The notes under the pieces: model-generated
Seen by the model: only the letters and a program-made list of their open reading frames with translations
Told to the model about the DNA's origin: nothing
Database searches by the model: none
NCBI GenBank assembly: GCA_017465565.1
Contig: JAFTWA010000014.1
Span: 26,441 to 90,440 of the forward strand
Reading direction: 5' to 3'
From: Tyzzerella sp.
GTDB lineage: Bacteria; Bacillota; Clostridia; Lachnospirales; Lachnospiraceae
DNA length: 64,000 bases
In this document: in pieces, positions 1-7,208 of the stretch
Position numbering within the stretch: the first letter of the stretch is position 1
Layout of the letters: the number at the start of each line of letters is the position of its first letter
Position numbers and translations under genes: made by a program

Positions 1-335
1 TCAACTACTGAACCGATTACTGTTTTTTCTACGTTTCCGTCTGCTTTTAATGTTACAAGAAGGTTGTAGTCATCATGCGGATGATTCATCTTTTGTACGA
101 TTTCATAATCATATCCTTCTGCTACTACCAAACCTCTGTCAAGAAGTCCTGCATTTAATAAATTTTGAACTACGTTTGCCTGGAAAGCACGGAAAATGTT
201 ACCTGGTCCGAAGTGAATCCAGAATGGATTTTCCTTAGTTGCTGCTGTTACAGCTTCTCTGTCAAATTGTGGAAGAGCATATCCTTTTTCTTCCCATTGC
301 TTTCTGTCAGCAAGTCCCTTAGCATTTAATCTCAT
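1..335 (-). CDS. Mannitol dehydrogenase-family oxidoreductase (N-terminal part)
   Basis: The gene runs off the left edge, so only the first 111 codons are visible. The start is the ATG at 335, preceded by AGGAGG at 345-350. The readable N-terminus has the HFGPGNIFRAF stretch (residues 41-51), typical of the NAD(P)-binding start of the mannitol dehydrogenase / fructuronate-tagaturonate reductase family. These enzymes reduce keto-hexuronates or oxidise mannitol and related polyols in the cytoplasm. Substrate cannot be decided from this fragment. It is divergent from an AraC regulator, which may control it. Confidence 0.8.
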   Translation of the reverse strand, partial: MRLNAKGLADRKQWEEKGYALPQFDREAVTAATKENPFWIHFGPGNIFRAFQANVVQNLLNAGLLDRGLVVAEGYDYEIVQKMNHPHDDYNLLVTLKADGNVEKTVIGSVV

Positions 336-390
336 TTTGTTTTGCCTCCTTAAATTTCATTGCATCTCATATTTTCGCTCATTTGTCTAT

Positions 391-419
391 ATTATACAAA
401 ATACTGCAATTAAAATCAA
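391..419 (-). promoter_or_regulatory. Promoter of the mannitol dehydrogenase-family gene
   Basis: Read on the minus strand: -35 TTGATT (414-419), 17-bp spacer, -10 TATAAT (391-396). It sits about 60 bp upstream of the ATG at 335. A TGTATACA palindrome (433-440) lies just upstream of this -35 and of the divergent one, so one regulator could act on both. Confidence 0.6.
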
Positions 420-440
420 TTGATGTATTTGTTGTATACA

Positions 441-469
441 TTGCAAATCTTGTTATTTCGTGGTATTAT
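441..469 (+). promoter_or_regulatory. Promoter of the araC-type regulator gene
   Basis: -35 TTGCAA (441-446), 17-bp spacer, -10 TATTAT (464-469), ending 40 bp before the proposed start at 509. It is back to back with the promoter at 391-419. Confidence 0.55.
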
Positions 470-508
470 ATTTGAAAATAATCGTATTATTTTGAGGTGT
501 TTTTTATT

Positions 509-1393
509 ATGAAGAAAAAATTACAGTCGACTTTCCATTCTCGGCAGCATATGCTTTCCCGGGACTTTGAACTTTATTATTACGAAGACCGCGCGCTCTC
601 AAAAGTAGATATACATATACACAACTATTATGAATTCTGCTTTTTTCTAGAGGGGGACGTGCAGATGCAGATTGGAGACGAAATCTATCCTTTTCATTTT
701 GGGGACATTCTCCTCATCCCGCCTGCAATCCCTCATAGAGCAATTATTCAAAGCAACAGCATACCTTACCGGCGTTTTGTATTGTGGATTAGTCAGGAAT
801 ATTTAAACCATCTGATTCAATTTTCCCCAGCTTACTCCTATGTTATGCAATATGCAGAAAAACAGAACTGCTACCAATTTCACACAGACCGTGTCACCTT
901 CAACGGTGTACAATCCAAGCTTTTGCGCTTGTTGGAGGAAATGCATTCCGACCGTTTTGGACGTGACGCAAAGATTACCCTGTGCGCAGAGGATTTGATT
1001 CTTCACATTAATCGATTGGTTTACGAGCAGACCACACCTAAAAAGACAGCCTCAGAGCATTCCCTCTACGAGCTGCTATTAGAATATATAGAAGAGCATA
1101 TTGAAGAAGATTTGTCTCTGGAGAAGCTTGCCGATGAGTTTTATGTGAGCAAATACCACATTGCCCATGTATTTAAGGACAATACCGGACTTTCCATTCA
1201 TCAGTACATTACAAAAAAGAGGCTTGGACTTTGCAGAGAGGCAATTCTTGGTAAAATGAACATCTCGGAGGCCTATCAGATGTTCGGCTTTGGCGACTAC
1301 TCAAGCTTCTACCGCGCTTTCAAAAAGGAATACGGAATCTCGCCAAAGGATTTTCGCGATATGCAAATTGATCCAAGCGTGGACAAGGCTTGA
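509..1393 (+). CDS. AraC-family transcriptional regulator
   Basis: 294-aa DNA-binding regulator. The N-terminal half has a cupin-like sensor region (HIHNYYEFCFFLEG, then FGDILLIPPAIPH). The C-terminal ~100 residues carry the two AraC helix-turn-helix motifs (LSLEKLADEFYVSKYHIAHVFK and the GFGDYSSFYRAFKKEYGISPKDFR signature region). I chose the ATG at 509 because GAGGTG (494-499) is placed as its ribosome-binding site; the in-frame GTG at 497 is part of that site. It probably controls the divergent oxidoreductase gene, the downstream aminotransferase gene, or both. The effector is unknown. Confidence 0.88.
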   Translation: MKKKLQSTFHSRQHMLSRDFELYYYEDRALSKVDIHIHNYYEFCFFLEGDVQMQIGDEIYPFHFGDILLIPPAIPHRAIIQSNSIPYRRFVLWISQEYLNHLIQFSPAYSYVMQYAEKQNCYQFHTDRVTFNGVQSKLLRLLEEMHSDRFGRDAKITLCAEDLILHINRLVYEQTTPKKTASEHSLYELLLEYIEEHIEEDLSLEKLADEFYVSKYHIAHVFKDNTGLSIHQYITKKRLGLCREAILGKMNISEAYQMFGFGDYSSFYRAFKKEYGISPKDFRDMQIDPSVDKA

Positions 1394-1459
1394 CTTTTTA
1401 GTGAAACTAGCCGATACTACTATTTAGAAAACACTTTAATGATACTCAGGAGGTAAACT

Positions 1460-2620
1460 ATGTCACTCGTAAAATATGTGGATAGAAAAAATACGAATTC
1501 TGTAAAATGGGACAACCTACAAACTATGTATCAACAGGATGACCTTCTTGCAATGTGGGTTGCGGATATGGATTTCAAGGTTCCAGATGTTGTTATGAAA
1601 GCACTTCATAATTATGTGGACGGCGGTGCTTATGGATACTACAAGGTGCCAGATTCTTACTATGAAGCGTTTATAAATTGGGAAAAAACCTATCATGGAT
1701 ACGAAACCAAAAGAGAATGGATTCGCTTCTCACCAGGCGTTGTTGCAGCCTTCAACTGGGTTGTTCAATTTATGACACAGCCTGGAGATGCTGTTATCGT
1801 AACAACTCCAGTTTACTACCCATTCTTAAACGCAGTAAAAGATAATGGCAGAAAATTAATTACCTCTGATTTAGTAAATAATAATGGTACATACACGATT
1901 GATTTCGCAGATTTTGAGCAGAAGATTATCGACAATAAAGTGACTCTTTTTATTCTCTGCTCACCACATAATCCAGTGGGCCGCGTATGGACTAAAGAAG
2001 AATTAAAAGCAATGTTTGATATCTGCCGCAAGCACAACGTATTTGTAATCTCAGATGAGATTCACCACGACCTGGTATATGGAGAAAACAAGCATATTCC
2101 TTCTTTCACAGTTGGCGACTATGACGACATGATGATTATGCTGACAGCTCCATCTAAGACATTTAACCTTGCAGCATGCCAGAATTCTGTTATCGTGATT
2201 CCAGATGAAACCATTCGTCAGAAATGGGATAAATATGTAAATGAAATTCATATTCTGGGTGGTAACGCGTTTGGATACGTGGCTGCAGAAGCTGCTTACA
2301 CAAATGGCCGTGCATGGTTTGAGGAAGTGAAAGGGATTATCTATGGCAACTATGTTTGCATGAAAGAAATGTTTGCAAAAGAATTACCAAATGTGATTGT
2401 TTCTCCTTTAGAGGGAACATATCTCGCTTGGATTGATATGAGAAATTACTTGAAGACTGAAGAAATGAAAGCATTTATGCAAGAAAAATGCGGACTTGCA
2501 TTTGACTACGGCGATTGGTTCGGCGGGGATGAATTTGGAACATTTATCAGAATGAATTTGGCTACTTCCAGAGAAAATGTGGAATTGGCGGTCGGAAGGA
2601 TTATTGAAAATTTGAAATAA
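1460..2620 (+). CDS. MalY/PatB-type PLP aminotransferase (cystathionine beta-lyase family)
   Basis: 386-aa fold-type I PLP enzyme with an AGGAGG site at 1449-1454. Lys233 in APSKTFNLAA is the expected PLP Schiff-base lysine. CSPHNPVGRVW and SDEIHHDLVY are the other cofactor motifs, and the MWVADMDF start is characteristic of the MalY/PatB group. Members cleave cystathionine or cysteine C-S bonds, and some also regulate transcription. It lies 66 bp after the AraC gene on the same strand and may be co-transcribed. A hairpin terminator follows. Confidence 0.88.
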   Translation: MSLVKYVDRKNTNSVKWDNLQTMYQQDDLLAMWVADMDFKVPDVVMKALHNYVDGGAYGYYKVPDSYYEAFINWEKTYHGYETKREWIRFSPGVVAAFNWVVQFMTQPGDAVIVTTPVYYPFLNAVKDNGRKLITSDLVNNNGTYTIDFADFEQKIIDNKVTLFILCSPHNPVGRVWTKEELKAMFDICRKHNVFVISDEIHHDLVYGENKHIPSFTVGDYDDMMIMLTAPSKTFNLAACQNSVIVIPDETIRQKWDKYVNEIHILGGNAFGYVAAEAAYTNGRAWFEEVKGIIYGNYVCMKEMFAKELPNVIVSPLEGTYLAWIDMRNYLKTEEMKAFMQEKCGLAFDYGDWFGGDEFGTFIRMNLATSRENVELAVGRIIENLK

Positions 2621-2627
2621 TGACAAA

Positions 2628-2651
2628 AGGGTGTGGCAAAATCCACACCCT
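2628..2651. terminator. Terminator after the aminotransferase gene
   Basis: Stem AGGGTGTGG / CCACACCCT with a 6-nt loop, followed by TAAATTTTCT on the plus strand. It may also end transcription of the converging Rpn remnant. Confidence 0.75.
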
Positions 2652-2669
2652 AAATTTTCTTATCAGATT

Positions 2670-3198
2670 CTACATTCCAGCAACAAACTCCTCTATCGTG
2701 CCTGACTTCGCTGCAAGCTTGACCCATTTTGTCAAAACTGTCAAATCCTTTTCATTCACAATACGTTTTTCGAGTTCTTCTGGCACTACACCAAGTTCCT
2801 GTAAAAACTCTAACACAGTTTCTACTTTTCCCTCTGTACGACCCTCTGCACGACCAGCTTCACGTTCATCCTTTAACAATTCTTGAAATGTCATATACCT
2901 TGCCCCCATTTCGCGGCTCGCCTTCACTTCCTTTACCGACTCCTGCAATCTTTTGACAAATGCATCCTCATAGTCTTTTTCACTTTCTGAAGGCTGTGCT
3001 CCGACAAATTTTAAAAACTTCACTAACGCCTCTGGCACCTCATCTTCATTAGTCCCTTTCGTGCTGAGTTCTGGCTGTGGTAATACCTTGCTCGCTTCTT
3101 TCTATCACACCTTTACAATTCTCCAGATCTAACAGGACTGCACCGAACATGAAGTTATCCTTAAACGTTAGTTCTTGCAATGTTTTCTTTTGACTCAT
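2670..3198 (-). pseudogene. Rpn-family PD-(D/E)XK nuclease/transposase, internally deleted remnant
   Basis: Two pieces of one gene are visible. The start (ATG 3198, reading MSQKKTLQELTFKDNFMFGA) is the N-terminus of the Rpn recombination-promoting nuclease family. It runs out of frame after about 33 residues. The C-terminal part (STKGTNEDEVPEALVKFLKF onward, to the stop at 2670) reads in a different frame. The catalytic core between them is missing, roughly 150 residues by comparison with the usual length. The tail carries RAEGRTEGKVE, the charged repeat usual near the end of these proteins. The remaining 122-codon ORF starting at a GTG (3038) is unlikely to be functional. Confidence 0.8.
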
Positions 3199-3262
3199 TC
3201 TCTTTTCTCCTTTATATAGTATCATATTTTTAGTCTTAATGGTAGTAAAACAATAGAAATCT

Positions 3263-3397
3263 ACACGCTACAAGCAATCATAGGCAGACCTCCTCCATTC
3301 TTAAGTTTTTCATCCTGTTTGAAATTCTCTGACTGAAATGTCCTGAAATTCAGATGCGCTTTGAATAAACGCTGTTTAGATACGCTGAATGATTTGA
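3263..3397. repeat. 133-bp direct repeat, copy A (left of the TA module)
   Basis: Runs from ACACGCTACA to GAATGATTTGA and is nearly identical by eye to 4024-4155, with a few substitutions and small indels. It contains CTTAAGTTTTTCATCCTG and the imperfect inverted repeat CTGAA..TTCAG. No open reading frame worth calling is present. Copy A starts about 65 bp past the Rpn remnant and ends 11 bp from the toxin stop codon. Confidence 0.8.
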
Positions 3398-3408
3398 TTT
3401 TGAAACTT

Positions 3409-3672
3409 CTACTTGTCATTATAATGACCTTTACACTGGATAACATTGATATTGTCATTCTCGACTTCATACACTAGTCTGTCTTTTTCGTTAATTCTTC
3501 TACTCCAACTATGAGGACTCCATTTTAATGGTTCTGGCTTCCCTTCCCCTATAAAAGGAGTCCTTTGGATTTCTTTCAATAACTTGTTTATCTTTTTGAG
3601 TGTCTTTTTATCCGTCGCCTGCCAATATAAATACTCTTCCCAGGCGTTTTCTGAAAATGTAATTTTACTCAC
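3409..3672 (-). CDS. yoeB: YoeB/Txe-family mRNA-cleaving toxin
   Basis: 87-aa RelE-superfamily toxin, which would cut mRNA at the ribosome when free of antitoxin. Reading from the GTG at 3672 gives SKITFSENAWEEYLYWQATD, then WSRRINEKDRLVYEVE and the ending CKGHYNDK. This preserves the family's Arg and terminal His-Tyr. The GTG overlaps the antitoxin stop codon by 8 nt, the usual coupling in these operons. Length matches YoeB (84-90 aa). A longer upstream reading is possible but lies inside the antitoxin gene. Confidence 0.88.
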   Translation of the reverse strand: MSKITFSENAWEEYLYWQATDKKTLKKINKLLKEIQRTPFIGEGKPEPLKWSPHSWSRRINEKDRLVYEVENDNINVIQCKGHYNDK

Positions 3673-3937
3673 TCTCCATCGCCTCCAGTTCTTCCATAGT
3701 CTTTTGTACAATTTTGCCTTCTTGAATCTGCTGCATAGACTCTTTTATACATTCCGTATTCTCTTTTGAATAAAACTGTTCTCTAGGTGCTACAATTTCA
3801 AAAGGAATTTTTCTGTCACGCAATGCTCTTTTTGCATAGATCATAAAAAATGTCGTGATATTCATACCCATCTCTGCACACATATCATCTAATTCTTTTT
3901 TCATTTTATCCTCAATTCTCAAACTAACTGTAGTCAT
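3665..3937 (-). CDS. relB: RelB/DinJ-family antitoxin
   Basis: 90-aa antitoxin starting at ATG 3937 behind TGGAGGG (3944-3950). The N-terminal half (MTTVSLRIEDKMKKELDDMC..MGMNITTFFMIYAKRAL) is a ribbon-helix-helix DNA-binding domain of the RelB/DinJ type. The acidic C-terminal tail should wrap the toxin. It is first in the operon, as expected for autorepression. Pairing a RelB/DinJ antitoxin with a YoeB-type toxin, instead of YefM, also occurs in other Firmicutes. Confidence 0.88.
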   Translation of the reverse strand: MTTVSLRIEDKMKKELDDMCAEMGMNITTFFMIYAKRALRDRKIPFEIVAPREQFYSKENTECIKESMQQIQEGKIVQKTMEELEAMESE

Positions 3938-4023
3938 ATTATTCCCTCCATTTTTAATACCATGTAATATATTATATTCTTTTTCTTTCATTATATTACA
4001 TTTTTCTGTAAATTTCAATGCAA

Positions 4024-4155
4024 ACACGCTACAATCATAGACAGCCCTCCTCCACTCTTAAGTTTTTCATCCTGTTTGAATTCTCTGACTGAAATGTCCT
4101 GAAATTCAGATGCGTTTTCTGAACAAACGGTGTTTAGACACGTTGAATGATTTGA
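4024..4155. repeat. 133-bp direct repeat, copy B (right of the TA module)
   Basis: Same orientation as copy A. It lies 87 bp upstream of the antitoxin start codon and so may carry or adjoin the TA promoter. The 371-bp stretch 3938-4308 otherwise holds only the hairpin at 4256-4288. Confidence 0.8.
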
Positions 4156-4255
4156 AATAAATCCGTGTCATGTTTTGATGTAATAAAATTGTATCATAAC
4201 GCCGCTACGATTTACAACGATGAGAATGTTGGTAACTCGTTAAAATACGTGAATA

Positions 4256-4288
4256 GGTTGTGGATAAATATATAACTTATCCACAACC
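4256..4288. terminator. Terminator of the seven-gene run ending with the M20 gene
   Basis: Perfect 12-bp stem GGTTGTGGATAA / TTATCCACAACC with a 9-nt loop, 20 bp beyond the M20 stop codon. The T-run is weak on both strands, so efficiency is uncertain. Confidence 0.6.
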
Positions 4289-4308
4289 ATAAATTTTCCT
4301 GCCTTAGT

Positions 4309-5742
4309 CTACGACTTTTTTATCATACTCTTATAAAAATCCACACCCATCGGCAACGCACCCTGATAAATATTTTCATTCAATCCATGAATGCTCGCAT
4401 ACTGCTGTGCATCGATATAGAGTGGTGCAAATCTTAGGCAGTTATCACTGAGCTCGCGGTAGAACTTCGCATCGGTTCCACCCGTCATAACATATGGACA
4501 AATTCCAACGCCTGGATAAACCTCTTTCGCCACTTCTTCCACCATATGGAATGGTTTGCTGTTGTAATCAACTACTGGGCAAGAATAATCTTTATAAATT
4601 ACTTCTGTTTCCAAATCGTATTTTTTCGCAACCCCAGAAATAATCTGAATACTTTCATCCGTATCCTGATGCGGGATATATCTCATATTTGCAGTTACAT
4701 AAGCTTCTTGAGGAAGCACGTTAAGGCCATCAGCACCTTTTGCCGTGGTAAATGCAGTTGTCGTGCGAATCATAGCACCCGCCGCCGAGCTGATAGAAGG
4801 AAGAAGCTTCTTGAGCAGCCCTTCAAACAGCCACATATTTGCAAAAATCAGCTTCATTCCGAAGTTCATGTTTGGAGCCATGCGGCTGAACATTTCTTTT
4901 ACAGTTGGATTCATTTCACTTCTAAAAGGGTAGTTCTTTTCCACATCTGCCATGAATTTTCCAAGACGTACCAACGGAGTGTTTTTCTTTGGTGCACTAG
5001 CGTGTCCACCATTACTCTTTGCAATAAACTTCACGTCACCGTAGCCTTTTTCCAGAACGCCGACCATACCGTAGGTTCCTTTTACTCCGCCGACTGGCTC
5101 TTCCAGAATCATGCCGCCTTCATCCATGAGATAAGCCAGCTTCACACCCTGCTCTTTCAGGTAAGTAACAGTCGCAGGAGCGCCTTCGCCGCTCCATTCT
5201 TCTGTACAGCTGCTGGCGATATAGACATCGCACTCTGGCTGATAGCCCTCTGCGGTCAATTCCTCCACTGCGGTCAGCATACAGAACAGGCTGGCTTTTG
5301 TATCTACCGTTCCACGGCCCCATACACGGCCTTCTTCATCGATATCTCCAGAAAATGGTTCATGCTCCCATGTTCCATTTGCCTCTACTACGTCATGGTG
5401 GCTCATGAATAGCACAGGATCATTTACACCTTTTCCGCTCCATTTGAATAAGAGGCTTCCGTTAAAAACATGTTTTTCACAAGTTTTATGTACATTCGGA
5501 AACATGACTTCTAACTCTTCATGGAACTTGAAGAATTTCCTTCTATCTGGATCAAATCTACTTGAAACCGTCTCTACCTGAATCAGTTCGGATAATTGTT
5601 TTCCGTATTTCACTGCTCTTTCGCTTGTGTCTAATTGCACTTTTGCAGTCTGGGCTGCAGTTGGTTTTAGAAGCACCGTACGTAAAAGTACTACTGCAAT
5701 TAATACTACAACTAACAAAAAGATAATTACTAAAGCTGTCAT
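4309..5742 (-). CDS. Membrane-anchored M20-family metallopeptidase
   Basis: 477-aa two-zinc peptidase of the M20 family, closest in layout to the long CPS1/PM20D1-like members. One N-terminal TM helix (residues 3-24) anchors it. The metal and catalytic residues are readable: HHD at 115-117, D147 in RGTVDTK, E181-E182 in CTEEWSGEG, and a late His in YASIHGLNEN. It would cleave dipeptides or N-acyl amino acids. The membrane anchor and two upstream membrane-protein genes suggest work on transported peptides. Last gene of a seven-gene minus-strand run, 18 bp after its neighbour. Confidence 0.85.
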   Translation of the reverse strand: MTALVIIFLLVVVLIAVVLLRTVLLKPTAAQTAKVQLDTSERAVKYGKQLSELIQVETVSSRFDPDRRKFFKFHEELEVMFPNVHKTCEKHVFNGSLLFKWSGKGVNDPVLFMSHHDVVEANGTWEHEPFSGDIDEEGRVWGRGTVDTKASLFCMLTAVEELTAEGYQPECDVYIASSCTEEWSGEGAPATVTYLKEQGVKLAYLMDEGGMILEEPVGGVKGTYGMVGVLEKGYGDVKFIAKSNGGHASAPKKNTPLVRLGKFMADVEKNYPFRSEMNPTVKEMFSRMAPNMNFGMKLIFANMWLFEGLLKKLLPSISSAAGAMIRTTTAFTTAKGADGLNVLPQEAYVTANMRYIPHQDTDESIQIISGVAKKYDLETEVIYKDYSCPVVDYNSKPFHMVEEVAKEVYPGVGICPYVMTGGTDAKFYRELSDNCLRFAPLYIDAQQYASIHGLNENIYQGALPMGVDFYKSMIKKS

Positions 5743-5760
5743 GTTAATCTACCTTCTCTC

Positions 5761-6435
5761 TTATAATTTCCCTTTTTTGAATAATACGAATCCAATCAAC
5801 AATGCAAGTGCACCACTTGGAATAATGAGTGTACTTGTTTCATTAATCATAGATGGTACGAAAATGCAAAGCAAGGACATTGCAAGCACTGGAATTACTG
5901 CAATCTGCGGGCTCTTTGAGAAATACTTTAATCCCAAAGCACCGAAAAGTGCAGGTACAACGTTATTAAACGCAGGAAGTAACATTTCATTTTGTAATAC
6001 TGGCTGCAGTGGCACAAGTAAAATAACACCTGCTACAATTACAAGCATGGTTACAATTGCACTTGTTGCTGTACTGATGGTAGATACAATTTCATTTTCT
6101 GGTGTCCCCACCTGTGTTCCAGCAATATCTCTTGCATTCATCGCACAAGGAATCTTCATGTTTGTTACATTTCCAGTGATGAATGACAGGTAACTGCCAC
6201 CTGCGCCAAGCATTGGTGCATATACTAAGAATTCTACAAGAGAAACTGGCAGATAAATCACTGCAACTTTCGCAAATCCAGCCAAGAATCCTTGTCCATC
6301 AATAGATGTCCCAAAAATGCCAGCGATGATGAATGGTACTGCCGTAAGAATAATCATGGTAAGTGCCATTGTGATTCTTCCAAGTCTATGGAGGCCATTA
6401 TTAAATTCTTCAAAAAACTTTTCTTTTTCGTTCAT
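5761..6435 (-). CDS. Multi-spanning membrane protein, partner of the DUF5058-like protein
   Basis: 224-aa hydrophobic protein with about six predicted TM segments and a short charged N-terminus (MNEKEKFFEEF). I do not recognise a characterised family. A polar stretch with GNVTNMKIPCAMNARDIAGT sits between TM segments and may be a substrate-path loop. It is 12 bp from the DUF5058-like gene and 18 bp from the M20 peptidase gene. The two membrane proteins probably form one transporter feeding the peptidase (inference from spacing only). Confidence 0.7.
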   Translation of the reverse strand: MNEKEKFFEEFNNGLHRLGRITMALTMIILTAVPFIIAGIFGTSIDGQGFLAGFAKVAVIYLPVSLVEFLVYAPMLGAGGSYLSFITGNVTNMKIPCAMNARDIAGTQVGTPENEIVSTISTATSAIVTMLVIVAGVILLVPLQPVLQNEMLLPAFNNVVPALFGALGLKYFSKSPQIAVIPVLAMSLLCIFVPSMINETSTLIIPSGALALLIGFVLFKKGKL

Positions 6436-6447
6436 GTCACTACCTCC

Positions 6448-7191
6448 TTACATCATGCCAAAGAATACTGCTGCCACCATGGCAATCAGCATACTTGCTG
6501 CCAAACTGAAATTTTCTAATGCCGCTTTTCCCTTTTTCTGAATCAGATATTCAAATACTGCCATCGCAGCAGCCGCAACCAAAGCTACAAAAAGCGGCAT
6601 AATATCTGACCCTTCTCTCGGAATCGCTTTTCCGATATAAGCTCCTATGTAAGCACCACAAAGTCCAACGAACATTGCGGTTGTGGCATGTGCACCAAAT
6701 CCTGGTTTTCCATTGTTTTCCTTCTTTGGCTTACTCTGAATCTTTTTCAAATATTTCTTTAAGAAGAATAAACTATAGAATAATCCACCCAGAATACCTA
6801 CCGTCATTACAAGCGCAATTGTTACAAACGCTCCGATACTCAGTTCATCAAGAACGAGACCAGAAAGACCGATACTCTCTGCCGCCATCGCCGCAACATT
6901 GAGTTCATATTGAAGCGACCCGATTACCGACAGACGAAGCCATGAAAATGGAACACCAAGAGTCCCACTGAGTGCTACTACTCCCAACAAAATGCTAATG
7001 GATGGAAGAAGCGTAAAGGTTGCACTAGAAATAATCGTTTTCTTTAAAACCTCCTTGTCCATTCCAATCTTAATTCCTGCGCGATAGCTTTTCACGAGGA
7101 AAATAGCACACATAACTGTGATGAACGCAAGGACTACCGCCACTATGAGGTACAGAATACCCGCATTTACACTCGACAAATAATCACCCAT
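6448..7191 (-). CDS. DUF5058-like membrane protein
   Basis: 247-aa protein with about six TM segments. The N-terminus is MGDYLSSVNAGILYLIVAVV. A Lys-rich cytoplasmic loop (KKIQSKPKKENNGKPG) precedes a glycine-rich TM pair (GLCGAYIGAYIGKAIP). Length and pattern fit the uncharacterised DUF5058 family, assigned from memory of that family. It sits between the nucleotidase and a second membrane-protein gene and probably acts with the latter. Confidence 0.7.
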   Translation of the reverse strand: MGDYLSSVNAGILYLIVAVVLAFITVMCAIFLVKSYRAGIKIGMDKEVLKKTIISSATFTLLPSISILLGVVALSGTLGVPFSWLRLSVIGSLQYELNVAAMAAESIGLSGLVLDELSIGAFVTIALVMTVGILGGLFYSLFFLKKYLKKIQSKPKKENNGKPGFGAHATTAMFVGLCGAYIGAYIGKAIPREGSDIMPLFVALVAAAAMAVFEYLIQKKGKAALENFSLAASMLIAMVAAVFFGMM

Positions 7192-7208
7192 AATTTAATC
7201 CCTTCTTT

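Noticed and set aside
2408-2886. Plus/minus ORFs around the aminotransferase end
   Set aside because: They cross the terminator at 2628-2651 and are shadows of the aminotransferase gene and the Rpn remnant.
3261-3470. 69-codon minus-strand ORF overlapping direct repeat copy A
   Set aside because: It extends into the toxin gene in another frame and is not kept open in copy B at 4024-4155.
4546-5412. 288-codon plus-strand ORF
   Set aside because: It lies entirely antisense to the M20 peptidase gene, has a Cys/His/Trp-rich unnatural composition and no ribosome-binding site.
5627-6193. 188-codon plus-strand ORF with hydrophobic stretches
   Set aside because: Shadow of the M20 start and the 224-aa membrane protein; hydrophobicity mirrors the real TM codons on the other strand.
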